Shown here in pieces: positions 1-6,943 of a DNA stretch of 15,663 bases. The notes beneath the pieces are model-generated. The model saw nothing but the letters and a program-made list of their open reading frames with translations, did not search any database and was not told the DNA's origin. The translations under genes were made by a program, and so were the position numbers. Source of the DNA: DATLGD01 sp035540755 (lineage in GTDB: Bacteria; Actinomycetota; Actinomycetes; Mycobacteriales; SCTD01); contig DATLGD010000147.1 in NCBI GenBank assembly GCA_035540755.1, forward strand, positions 1 to 15,663, given 5' to 3'. The number at the start of each line of letters is the position of its first letter. Position 1 is the stretch's first letter.

Positions 1-206
1 GGGGTGGAGAGGCCCATCGGTCCGTACACCTTCCGGTCGCCCTCGAAGAGGGTCACCGCGTGCACGCCGTGCTCGAGCAGCTCGCGCCACTCCTCGCCGA
101 CGAAGCTCTCGGCGTCCGCCTGGCTCGGGAACGACTCGGGGACCGGCACCCCCTCCGGCTGCACGGGCGTCCCGTCAGGTCCCTCGTAGCGCCAGGTCCA
201 TGCCAT
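1..206 (-). CDS. Small conserved actinobacterial protein of unknown function (3' end outside window)
   Basis: The frame reads leftward from an ATG at 206 and is still open at position 1, giving 68 complete codons without a stop. The product begins MAWTWRYEGPDGTP and later contains EEWRELLEHGVHAVTLFEG and RKVYGPMGL. From memory this matches a family of short (about 70 residue) actinobacterial proteins with no assigned function, so only a few residues should be missing. A strong ribosome binding site (GGAGGA on the minus strand, plus-strand 213-218) lies 6 bases before the ATG and fixes the start. It is soluble, rich in acidic and aromatic residues, with no signal peptide or membrane segment. 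It is transcribed divergently from the cobU fusion gene, with 71 bases between the starts. The reading frame is well supported; the role is unknown. Confidence 0.8.
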   Translation of the reverse strand, partial: MAWTWRYEGPDGTPVQPEGVPVPESFPSQADAESFVGEEWRELLEHGVHAVTLFEGDRKVYGPMGLST

Positions 207-265
207 GCCGCGTCCTCCGCTGCTCGCAGTGCGCCGCCCGCCGACGGAGCCGGCGGCGTCTGCGG

Positions 266-277
266 CAGGCTAAGGCC
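266..277 (+). promoter_or_regulatory. Possible leaderless promoter (-10 element) of the cobU fusion gene
   Basis: CAGGCT at 266-271 ends 6 bases before the ATG at 278. It differs by one base from the actinobacterial -10 pattern TANNNT, and this spacing would start the transcript at or next to the ATG. There is no convincing Shine-Dalgarno at normal distance (AAGG at 272-275 is too close). No good -35 hexamer is visible near 243-248. The rest of the 207-277 gap holds only the ribosome binding site of the divergent gene. Weak evidence. Confidence 0.25.
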
Positions 278-1615
278 ATGCGCCTGCACCTGCTCGGCAC
301 CGGCTCCTCGGACGGGTACCCCAACCCGTGGTGCCGCTGCTCCTCCTGCCGGGCGGCGGCCGCCGCAGGCCTGGTCCGGGGGCAGACCGCCGCCCTCGTC
401 GACGGTCGGCTGCTGCTCGAGATCGGCGCCGAGGCTCCGCGCGCGGCGCTGCGTCAGGGGACGACGCTGGCCGACGTCGAGGCGGTGCTCGTCACGCACG
501 CCCACCCCGACCACCACGCATGGCCGGCCTGGATGTGGCGGGGCTGGGCGGTCGGGCGACGGCCGCTGACGCTGGTCGGGCCGCCTGCGGTGCTCGACGC
601 CGCCCGTGACCGGCTCGACGACACGGTCGCCGCGGTGCCGGTGCAGGCCGGGGACCGGCTGACCGTCGCCGGGTACGACGTCGTGGTGCTGCCCGCCCGG
701 CACGGCGGGCCCGAGGTCGGCCCGGCGGTGCTGTACGACGTCACCGGTCCGGGCGGCGGCCGGCTGCTGTGGGGCTGCGACACCGGCGAGCTGCCGGACG
801 AGGCGCTCGCGCTGGTCACCGACCGCGCGTACGACGCCGTCGTGCTCGAGCTCACCAGCGCGCACCTGCCCGACCACCTCGACCTGCGCTCATGGCCGCT
901 GCAGGTCGCCGAGCTGCGGCGCCGCGGTGCGGTCACCGACCGCACACACCTGCTGGCCGCGCACCTCGGCCACGACAACCCGCCGCCGGCCGAGCTCGAC
1001 GACGTGCTGCACGGGTGGGGGGCCCGGGCGCCCGTCGACGGCGACGTCGTCGAGCTCGGGGCCCTCAGCGAGCCGGAGCCGCCGCCCGCTGCCGGACGCC
1101 GGACGCTCGTGCTGGGCGGCGCCCGGTCGGGCAAGTCCGCGCACGCCGAGCGGCTGCTGGCCGCCGAGCCCGCCGTCACCTACGTCGCGACGGCACCGGA
1201 CCGGCCGGGCGACGCCGAGTGGACCGAGCGCGTGCGCCGGCACGCCGAGCGGCGCCCGGCCCACTGGCGCACGGTCGAGACCGGAGACGTCGCGGCCGCC
1301 CTGCGAGACCTTGACGGCGTCGTGCTCGTCGACGACCTCGGCCTGTGGCTGACCCGCGTGCTCGACGACGCGGACGGCTGGGAGGGGCCAGTGCCTCCCG
1401 CCGCCGACGACGCCCTCGAGGAGCTCTCCGCCGCCTGGCGGGAGCGCACCGGACGCGCCGTGCTGGTGGCACCGCTGGTCGGGTCCGGGATCGTGCCGGG
1501 CACCGCGTCGGGCCGGCGCTTCCGCGACCTGCTGGGCACGGTCACGAGCCGGCTCGCCGCCTCCTCCGACGACGTCGTCGAGGTCGTCGCCGGTCTGCCG
1601 CGGAGGCTGCGATGA
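278..1615 (+). CDS. cobU: PhnP-like metallo-beta-lactamase-fold domain fused to CobU (adenosylcobinamide kinase/adenosylcobinamide-phosphate guanylyltransferase)
   Basis: The 445-residue product has two domains. Residues 1 to about 260 are a metallo-beta-lactamase fold. The HxHxDH motif is H74, H76, D78, H79, with further likely ligands H142, D168 and H229. C19, C21, C24 and H232 match the extra zinc site I recall in PhnP. Residues about 275-445 are CobU, which phosphorylates adenosylcobinamide and transfers GMP to it. The P-loop GGARSGKS is at 280-287. H322 in a RRHAERRPAHWRTVE context corresponds to the guanylylated histidine. GSGIVPG and GRRFRDLLG follow near the end. Two CobU segments are unusual: VDDLGLWLTR at 351-360, and VAPLVG at 397-402 where VSNEVG or VTNEVG is expected. 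Similar fusions exist in other actinobacteria (I recall Streptomyces). The ATG at 278 gives a clean MRLHLLGTGSSDG start; an upstream in-frame ATG at 200 would add an arginine-rich tail. The stop overlaps the next start (ATGA). Confidence 0.9.
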   Translation: MRLHLLGTGSSDGYPNPWCRCSSCRAAAAAGLVRGQTAALVDGRLLLEIGAEAPRAALRQGTTLADVEAVLVTHAHPDHHAWPAWMWRGWAVGRRPLTLVGPPAVLDAARDRLDDTVAAVPVQAGDRLTVAGYDVVVLPARHGGPEVGPAVLYDVTGPGGGRLLWGCDTGELPDEALALVTDRAYDAVVLELTSAHLPDHLDLRSWPLQVAELRRRGAVTDRTHLLAAHLGHDNPPPAELDDVLHGWGARAPVDGDVVELGALSEPEPPPAAGRRTLVLGGARSGKSAHAERLLAAEPAVTYVATAPDRPGDAEWTERVRRHAERRPAHWRTVETGDVAAALRDLDGVVLVDDLGLWLTRVLDDADGWEGPVPPAADDALEELSAAWRERTGRAVLVAPLVGSGIVPGTASGRRFRDLLGTVTSRLAASSDDVVEVVAGLPRRLR

Positions 1616-2334
1616 CGCCCTGGGAGCCCGTGCTGCCACCGCCGGCCGTCCCGGGCGGGGCGCCCGGCACCGGGCGGCTGGAGCCGGCGCTGCAGTGGCT
1701 GGCCCGCTGCCAGGGGGCGTGGCCACCGCGCCGCCCCCTGGCTGCGCAGCGGGTGGACGTCGAGGGCTCGTCCGGCGGCTCGCTGCAGTCCGGGGCCGCC
1801 CGCGCCGACGCCGCGGCCGACGCCGGCGTCGACCTGCTCGTCGTGCGCGGATCGGGCGACCAGGCTCCCGGGGTGCTCGTCGCCGCAGTGCTGCTCGACC
1901 TCGAGCCGGTGCGGGCGGTGGGCACCGCGGTGACGGCCGGCTGGACCGCCCTGACGGTGGCCGTGCGCGACGGCATCCGCACCGCGCGGGCGCACCGCAC
2001 CGACCCGGAGGCCCTGCTCGAGGCCACCGGAGCGACGGCGGTGGCCGAGCTGGCCGGCCTGCTCGCGCAGGCCTCGACGCGGCGCACCCCCGTGCTCCTC
2101 GACGGCTCGGCTCTGACCGCGGCCGCGGCGCTGGTCGCCGGACGGCTCGCCGTCGGAGCGCAGGCCTGGTGGCTGGCGGGGCAGTCGCCGCCCAACCCGG
2201 CCGCTCGAGCCGTGCACACCGACCTGCGGCTCGCGCCGCTGCTCGACCTGCGCCTCGGCCTGCCCGCCGGCGCGGACCTGGCCGCCGACGTCCTCGCGGC
2301 CGCGACGGCGCTGGTGGACCGCGCTGATGGGTGA
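1612..2334 (+). CDS. cobT: Shortened, probably catalytically altered CobT homologue (nicotinate-nucleotide-dimethylbenzimidazole phosphoribosyltransferase family)
   Basis: The 240-residue product aligns by eye with the C-terminal two thirds of CobT, which is usually about 350 residues and makes alpha-ribazole phosphate from dimethylbenzimidazole and nicotinate mononucleotide. Recognisable parts are LQWLARCQGAWPP (27-39), the repeated-Ala helix before DLLVV (74-78), DPEALLEATGA (131-141), TPVLLDGSALTAAAALVAGRLA (159-180), WWLAG (186-190) and APLLDLRLG (208-216). The N-terminal region carrying the GDHG-type motif is missing. The EMGIGNTT-type substrate loop is replaced by VRGSGDQAPG (78-87). 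The GEGTGA segment holding the catalytic glutamate is replaced by GLPAGAD (216-222). The start is an ATG overlapping the cobU stop, with GGAGG at 1602-1606. The end overlaps cobS by 8 bases. Family membership is fairly sure. Loss of the standard activity is my inference; the protein could be regulatory, a partner of CobS, or a decayed paralogue. Confidence 0.75.
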   Translation: MTPWEPVLPPPAVPGGAPGTGRLEPALQWLARCQGAWPPRRPLAAQRVDVEGSSGGSLQSGAARADAAADAGVDLLVVRGSGDQAPGVLVAAVLLDLEPVRAVGTAVTAGWTALTVAVRDGIRTARAHRTDPEALLEATGATAVAELAGLLAQASTRRTPVLLDGSALTAAAALVAGRLAVGAQAWWLAGQSPPNPAARAVHTDLRLAPLLDLRLGLPAGADLAADVLAAATALVDRADG

Positions 2335-3088
2335 CGGGCTCCGGCTCGCCCTCACCACGCTCACCGTGCTGCCGGTGCGCGGACCGGTCGAGGTCGACCG
2401 GCGCTCCGCCCGGACCGCGATGCTCCTGGCGCCGCTCGTGGGGCTCGCCCTGGGCGCCGTCGCCGCCGGCGTCGCGAAGGGCGTTCAGCTCGCCGGCGCC
2501 GACCTGCTGGCCGCCGTCCTGGCCGTGGCGGCGCTCGCCGTCCTGACCCGGGGCCTGCACCTCGACGGACTGGTCGACACCGTCGACGGCCTGGCCTCCT
2601 ACCGGCCGCGCGCGCAGGCGCTGGAGATCATGCGCTCGCCGGAGGCGGGACCACTCGGCGTCGCCGCGCTCGTCCTCGTGCTGCTCGCCCAGGTCGCGGC
2701 CGTGCACGCGTGCCTCGACGCCGGCCGGGGGACCGCCGCGCTGCTGCTCGCCGGCGCAGGGGCCCGGCTCGCGGTCACCGTGGCCTGCACGACCGGGATC
2801 CCCGCCGCGTCCCCGTCCGGGCTCGGGGCGGCCGTCGCCGGCACGGTGCCCCGGGCCGCAACGGTCACCGTGGGGACCGCCGTCCTGGTCGTCGGTGCGG
2901 CGCTCGGGCTCGTCGACGAGGGCGCGCACCCGGCACTGGGGCCGCTCGCCGTCCTGGGCGGCCTGGCCGCCGCTGCCGTCCTGCTGCGGCACGCGGTGCG
3001 GCGGCTCGGCGGCGTCACCGGCGACGTCCTCGGAGCGCTCGTCGAGACGACCACGACCGTCGTGCTCGTCGTCGTCGCCACGGCCTGA
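2327..3088 (+). CDS. cobS: Adenosylcobinamide-GDP ribazoletransferase (cobalamin synthase)
   Basis: CobS is the integral membrane enzyme that joins adenosylcobinamide-GDP to alpha-ribazole or its 5'-phosphate, the last assembly step of adenosylcobalamin. The 253-residue length is normal for the family. Visible motifs are RGLHLDGLVDTVDGLA (75-90), whose acidic residues should bind metal and substrate, MRSPEAGPLG (102-111, the family's M-R/K-x-S/D region) and GGVTGDVLGA (228-237). Several hydrophobic segments, at about 32-50, 58-74, 112-128, 137-153, 180-196, 205-220 and 242-253, fit a polytopic membrane protein. The ATG lies inside the last codons of the cobT homologue, so translational coupling is likely. 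It is the last gene of the cobalamin block, and 135 bases without a gene follow. No terminator hairpin is obvious there. Confidence 0.93.
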   Translation: MGDGLRLALTTLTVLPVRGPVEVDRRSARTAMLLAPLVGLALGAVAAGVAKGVQLAGADLLAAVLAVAALAVLTRGLHLDGLVDTVDGLASYRPRAQALEIMRSPEAGPLGVAALVLVLLAQVAAVHACLDAGRGTAALLLAGAGARLAVTVACTTGIPAASPSGLGAAVAGTVPRAATVTVGTAVLVVGAALGLVDEGAHPALGPLAVLGGLAAAAVLLRHAVRRLGGVTGDVLGALVETTTTVVLVVVATA

Positions 3089-3143
3089 GCGGCGCTGGCC
3101 GAGCCGTTCCCGGATCGTGACCGAACCCCGCCCTGCACGTGCC

Positions 3144-3171
3144 TTGCGCGGCGACCCGACGGGGCTAGCGT
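3144..3171 (+). promoter_or_regulatory. Predicted sigma-70-type promoter of the peptide transporter operon
   Basis: TTGCGC (3144-3149) and TAGCGT (3166-3171) are separated by 16 bases. The -10 element has the GCTAGCGT form common in actinobacterial housekeeping promoters. Transcription would begin near 3178, leaving about 45 untranslated bases before the binding-protein ATG. It is the best promoter candidate in the 3089-3223 gap, and it suggests that the transporter is transcribed separately from cobS. Confidence 0.5.
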
Positions 3172-3223
3172 CCCGGACGGTCCTGGCCACCCCGGCCCGG
3201 TACAGCAGCGAAGAGGTGTGCGG

Positions 3224-4888
3224 ATGCGTAGAACGAGCAGGTCAGTGCGGGCTGCGGCCCTGCTGGGAGCCGTCGCGGTGGCCCTCGCGGGCTGCGCCGA
3301 CAGCGACCGCGACAACGGCGCCGGCGCCGGTGGCGGCGGCGGCGAGCAGAGCGGTGGCACCTTCGTCTTCGCCGCCTCGTCGGATCCCGTCGCCCTCGAC
3401 CCGGCCTTCGCCAGCGACGGCGAGACCTTCCGCGTCGCCCGGCAGATCTTCGAGGGCCTCGTCGGCACCGAGCCCGGCACCGCCGACCCGGCGCCGCTGC
3501 TCGCCGAGGAGTGGGAGACCTCCGACGACGGCCTCGAGACCACGTTCACGCTGCGCGAGGACGTGCAGTTCCACGACGGCGAGCCGTTCAACGCCGAGGC
3601 GGTCTGCTTCAACTTCGACCGCTGGCACAACTGGACCGGCCTGCTCCAGTCGGAGAACATCACCTACTACTACGGCAAGATCTTCCGCGGCTACGCCGAC
3701 ACCGGCACCGGCATCTACGAGTCCTGCGAGGCCGAGGACGAGTTCACCGCGACCATCACCCTGAACGCGCCGTTCGCCGGCTTCATCCAGGCCATGTCGC
3801 TGCCGGCCTTCTCGATGCAGAGCCCCGCGGCGCTCGAGGAGCACGACGCCGACAACGTCCAGGGCACCGAGGACGACGTCCGCTTCAGCGCCTACGCCAC
3901 CGAGCACCCGACCGGCACCGGTCCGTTCGTCTTCGAGTCGTGGGAGCGCGGCCAGCAGGTCACGCTCGCCCGCTTCGACGACTACTGGGGCGAGGTCGCG
4001 CAGATCGACCGCGCGATCGTCCGCACCATCTCCGACGGCAACGCCCGCCGGCAGGCGCTCCAGAACGGCGAGATCGACGGCTACGACCTGGTCGCCCCGG
4101 GTGACCTGCAGAGCCTCGAGGACGCCGGCTTCCAGATCGAGAACCGGGCGCCGTTCAACATCCTCTACCTGGCCATGAACCAGGCCGTGCCGGAGCTGGC
4201 CGACATCCGCGTCCGGCAGGCGATCGCCCACGCGATCGACAAGGACGCCGTCATCAGCCAGTCGCTGCCCGAGGGCAGCGAGGTGGCCACGCAGTTCATG
4301 CCGGACACCGTGGCCGGTCACACCGACGACGTGACCACCTACGAGTTCGACCAGGACCGTGCCCGCGAGCTGCTGGCCGAGGCCGGCGCCGAGAACCTGA
4401 CGCTGCAGTTCAACTACCCGACCGGCGTCTCGCGGCCGTACATGCCGACGCCCGAGGAGACGTTCGTGGCGATCCGGTCGCAGCTCGAGGCCGTCGGCAT
4501 CACCATCACTCCGGTGGCCGACCAGTGGAGCCCGAACTACCTCGACCGCGTCACGGGCAGCGAGGACCACGGCATCCACCTGCTCGGGTGGACCGGCGAC
4601 TACAACGACAGCGACAACTTCGTCGGCGTCTTCTTCGGCAAGCAGACCGACGAGTGGGGCTTCGACAACCCGGAGCTGTTCTCGGCCCTCGAGGAGGCCC
4701 GCGGGATCGCCACGCGCGAGGACCAGACGCCGGCCTACGAGGAGATCAACAAGATGATCGCTGACTTCGTGCCGGGCGTGCCGATCGCGCACCCCGTCCC
4801 GTCGCTCGCCTTCGCCCCCGAGGTCTCGGGCTACCAGGCGTCGCCGGTGCAGGACGAGGTCTGGAACACCGTCACCGTCTCCGAGTGA
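3224..4888 (+). CDS. Dipeptide/oligopeptide ABC transporter substrate-binding lipoprotein (SBP family 5)
   Basis: This is the extracytoplasmic receptor of the importer encoded downstream. The 554-residue product starts with an arginine-rich n-region, a hydrophobic stretch (10-21) and a lipobox LAGC with the lipidated cysteine at C24. A Gly-rich tether (31-45) follows. The mature domain opens with TFVFAASSDPVALDPAFASDG, typical of DppA/OppA-like proteins. Other family features are LAEEWETSDDGLETTFTLRE (93-112), VQFHDGEPFNAEAV, TGTGPFVFESW and VRQAIAHAIDKD. C128 and C168 could form a disulfide. The ATG at 3224 is preferred over an in-frame GTG at 3218 because AAGAGG (3211-3216) is 7 bases from the ATG but only 1 from the GTG. 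Substrate class (peptides or similar) follows from family and neighbours; the exact ligand cannot be read. A strong hairpin follows the stop. Confidence 0.93.
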   Translation: MRRTSRSVRAAALLGAVAVALAGCADSDRDNGAGAGGGGGEQSGGTFVFAASSDPVALDPAFASDGETFRVARQIFEGLVGTEPGTADPAPLLAEEWETSDDGLETTFTLREDVQFHDGEPFNAEAVCFNFDRWHNWTGLLQSENITYYYGKIFRGYADTGTGIYESCEAEDEFTATITLNAPFAGFIQAMSLPAFSMQSPAALEEHDADNVQGTEDDVRFSAYATEHPTGTGPFVFESWERGQQVTLARFDDYWGEVAQIDRAIVRTISDGNARRQALQNGEIDGYDLVAPGDLQSLEDAGFQIENRAPFNILYLAMNQAVPELADIRVRQAIAHAIDKDAVISQSLPEGSEVATQFMPDTVAGHTDDVTTYEFDQDRARELLAEAGAENLTLQFNYPTGVSRPYMPTPEETFVAIRSQLEAVGITITPVADQWSPNYLDRVTGSEDHGIHLLGWTGDYNDSDNFVGVFFGKQTDEWGFDNPELFSALEEARGIATREDQTPAYEEINKMIADFVPGVPIAHPVPSLAFAPEVSGYQASPVQDEVWNTVTVSE

Positions 4889-4891
4889 GCA

Positions 4892-4932
4892 GCAGCGGGC
4901 CCCGGGACGCGCGTCGTCCCGGGGCCCGCTGC
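4892..4932 (+). terminator. Perfect 18-bp hairpin after the binding-protein gene (attenuator or mRNA stabiliser)
   Basis: Positions 4892-4909 are exactly complementary to 4915-4932, leaving a 5-base loop (4910-4914). The stem is almost all G-C and starts 3 bases after the stop codon. No run of T follows, so it is not a classical intrinsic terminator. In ABC importer operons such a hairpin between receptor and permease genes commonly lowers downstream expression or protects the receptor mRNA from 3' exonucleases, giving excess binding protein. Confidence 0.75.
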
Positions 4933-4985
4933 GCTGCCCCGCCTGATCCCGCCCGACCCGCACGGCGCCGAAGGAGGACACCCGC

Positions 4986-6008
4986 GTGCTGCGCTTCGTG
5001 GTGCGCCGCCTGGCCCTCACCGTCCCGGTGCTCGTCGGGCTGAGCATCCTGCTGTTCCTCTGGGTGCGCGCCCTTCCTGGCGACCCCGCCCGGGCCCTGC
5101 TCGGCCAGCGGGCCACCGCCGAGAGCGTCGAGAACGTCACCCGCCTCTACGGCTTCGACCGACCCCTGCACGAGCAGTACTTCACCTACATCGGCGCGCT
5201 GCTGCAGGGCAACTTCGGCTCCTCCACCCAGACCGGGCAGCCCGTGGTCGAGCTGTTCAAGAACGGCTTCCCGGCCACCGCCGAGCTGGCGTTCTGCGCC
5301 CTGCTGTTCGCCGCGGTGCTCGGCATCCCGCTCGGCTACTTCGCCGCCCGCCGGCACGGCACCCCGCTCGACAACCTGACGGTCGGCGCCTCGCTGATGG
5401 GCGTGGTCATCCCGGTCTTCTTCCTGGCCTACCTGCTGAAGCTGGTGTTCGCCATCGGCATCGGGCCGCTGGACTTCCTGGGCGTCTTCCCGACCGCCGG
5501 CCGCCAGGACGCCCGCATCGCCGCGACCCATCCCACCGGCTTCTACGTCCTCGACGGCATCCTCACCCGCGAGTGGGACGCCGCCTGGAACGCGCTGAAG
5601 CACCTGGTGCTGCCGGCGGTGGCGCTCGGCACGATCCCGCTGGCCATCATCGTGCGCATCACCCGGGCTGCGGTTCTCGACGTCACCGGTGAGGACTACG
5701 TGCGCACCGCCGAGGCCAAGGGGCTGCTGCAGGGCACCATCAGCCGGCGGCACGTGCTGCGCAACGCGCTGCTGCCCGTCGTCACCACCGTCGGGCTGCA
5801 GGCCGGGCTGCTGCTGTCCGGAGCGGTGCTCACCGAGACGGTGTTCGCGCGCAACGGCCTGGGATCGACGCTGTTCAACGCCATCACGCTGCTCGACTAT
5901 CCCGTCCTGCAGGGCTTCATCCTGGCCATCGCGCTGATGTACGCGCTGATCAACCTGACCGTCGACGTCCTCTACGGCGTCATCGACCCACGGGTGCGTG
6001 TCTCGTGA
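4986..6008 (+). CDS. Peptide ABC transporter permease, DppB/OppB type
   Basis: First membrane subunit of the importer, 340 residues, normal for the family. The N-terminus (MLRFVVRRLALTVPVLVGLS) enters the first membrane helix (about 9-28). It is followed by the family's periplasmic stretch with LPGDPARALLG (30-40) and the YGFDRPLHEQY segment (55-65). Further hydrophobic segments lie near 99-119, 134-158, 205-226, 262-282 and 306-330. The cytoplasmic coupling (EAA) loop, which contacts the ATPases, is YVRTAEAKGLLQGTISRRH (238-256) followed by LRNALLPV. The start is GTG at 4986, with a strong AAGGAGGA (4971-4978) 7 bases upstream. The product's end overlaps the next gene (GTGA, 4 bases). The separate strong ribosome site after the 4892-4932 hairpin fits independent tuning of permease translation. 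Confidence 0.93.
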   Translation: MLRFVVRRLALTVPVLVGLSILLFLWVRALPGDPARALLGQRATAESVENVTRLYGFDRPLHEQYFTYIGALLQGNFGSSTQTGQPVVELFKNGFPATAELAFCALLFAAVLGIPLGYFAARRHGTPLDNLTVGASLMGVVIPVFFLAYLLKLVFAIGIGPLDFLGVFPTAGRQDARIAATHPTGFYVLDGILTREWDAAWNALKHLVLPAVALGTIPLAIIVRITRAAVLDVTGEDYVRTAEAKGLLQGTISRRHVLRNALLPVVTTVGLQAGLLLSGAVLTETVFARNGLGSTLFNAITLLDYPVLQGFILAIALMYALINLTVDVLYGVIDPRVRVS

Positions 6009-6943
6009 CGCTGATCGCCCCCGGGTCCGGCAGCCCGGTCGGCGACCCGTTCGACGGGCCGACCGCGCACGCCGAGGAGCGCGGCACCAGCCTGTGGCGC
6101 GGCGCCTTCGCGCGCCTGCGCCGCGACCCGTTCGCCATCCTCGGCGCAGTCATCGTGCTGACCTTCGTGATCGTCGCGCTGGCGGCTCCGCTGCTCGCGC
6201 CGTACGAGCCTGCCCGCGCGCAGTGGGGCAACCAGGTGACGCCGGGGAGCGTCCCCGGCCCGTCCGCCGAGCACCTGCTCGGCCTCGACGCCTTCGGCTC
6301 GGACCTGCTCACCCAGCTCATCTACGGTGCCCGCCAGTCACTGCTCATCGGCGTCGTCTCGACCCTCATCGGGCTGTCCGTCGGGGCGACCATCGGCCTG
6401 CTCGCCGGCGGAATCGGCGGGTGGATCGACGTCCTGCTCATGCGCTTCGTCGACATCCTGCTGTCGATCCCCAGCCTGCTGCTCGCCGTCAGCATCGCCG
6501 CGGCGCTCGGCCGCACCTCCACCTCGGTGATGATCGCCATCGGTGTCGCGCAGGTGCCGATCTTCGCCCGCCTGCTGCGCGGGTCGCTGCTCGCGCAGCG
6601 CGAGGCCGACTACGTGCTGGCGGCGACCTCGCTCGGGCTGCGACGACGGCGGGTGGTCATGAACCACATGCTGCCCAACAGCCTCGGGCCCGTCATCGTG
6701 CAGGCGACGCTGGTGCTGGCCACCGCCATCATCGAGGTCGCCGCGCTCAGCTACCTCGGGCTGGGCGAGCCGAACCCGACCGTCGCCGAGTGGGGCCGCA
6801 TGCTCGTCAAGTCGCAGGACCGGCTCGAGACCTCGCCGCAGCTGGCGCTGCTGCCCGGCACGCTCATCGCCGTCACCGCGCTCGGGTTCACCCTGCTCGG
6901 CGAGGCGCTGCGCGAGGCGCTCGACCCGAAGTTCCGCCGGTGA
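6005..6943 (+). CDS. Peptide ABC transporter permease, DppC/OppC type
   Basis: Second membrane subunit, 312 residues. A cytoplasmic N-tail of about 40 residues ends in FARLRRDPFAILGA, the DppC signature leading into the first helix (about 43-65). The substrate-side motif HLLGLDAFGSDLLTQLIYGA (90-109) is the family's HxLGTDxxGRD region. Helices follow near 113-136, 143-168, 174-190, 227-251 and 282-299. The EAA coupling loop is ADYVLAATSLGLRRRRV (201-217) followed by MNHMLPN. The start is GTG at 6005, overlapping the stop of the preceding permease by 4 bases, with no clear ribosome site; translational coupling is likely. The stop overlaps the next GTG in the same way. It should form a heterodimeric channel with the DppB-type permease. 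Confidence 0.93.
   Translation: MTLIAPGSGSPVGDPFDGPTAHAEERGTSLWRGAFARLRRDPFAILGAVIVLTFVIVALAAPLLAPYEPARAQWGNQVTPGSVPGPSAEHLLGLDAFGSDLLTQLIYGARQSLLIGVVSTLIGLSVGATIGLLAGGIGGWIDVLLMRFVDILLSIPSLLLAVSIAAALGRTSTSVMIAIGVAQVPIFARLLRGSLLAQREADYVLAATSLGLRRRRVVMNHMLPNSLGPVIVQATLVLATAIIEVAALSYLGLGEPNPTVAEWGRMLVKSQDRLETSPQLALLPGTLIAVTALGFTLLGEALREALDPKFRR

Noticed and set aside
890..3190. 766-residue open frame on the minus strand across the cobalamin genes
   Set aside because: It is Arg/Gly/Pro-rich low-complexity sequence with no family resemblance and is antisense to three recognisable genes. Such frames are common at this GC content.
3218..3223. GTG start for the binding lipoprotein
   Set aside because: Only 1 base from AAGAGG; the ATG at 3224 has proper spacing.
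3242..5140. 632-residue open frame on the minus strand opposite the binding protein
   Set aside because: It is the mirror frame of a well-supported gene and would have to cross the 4892-4932 hairpin. The product is Val/Asp/Arg-rich noise.
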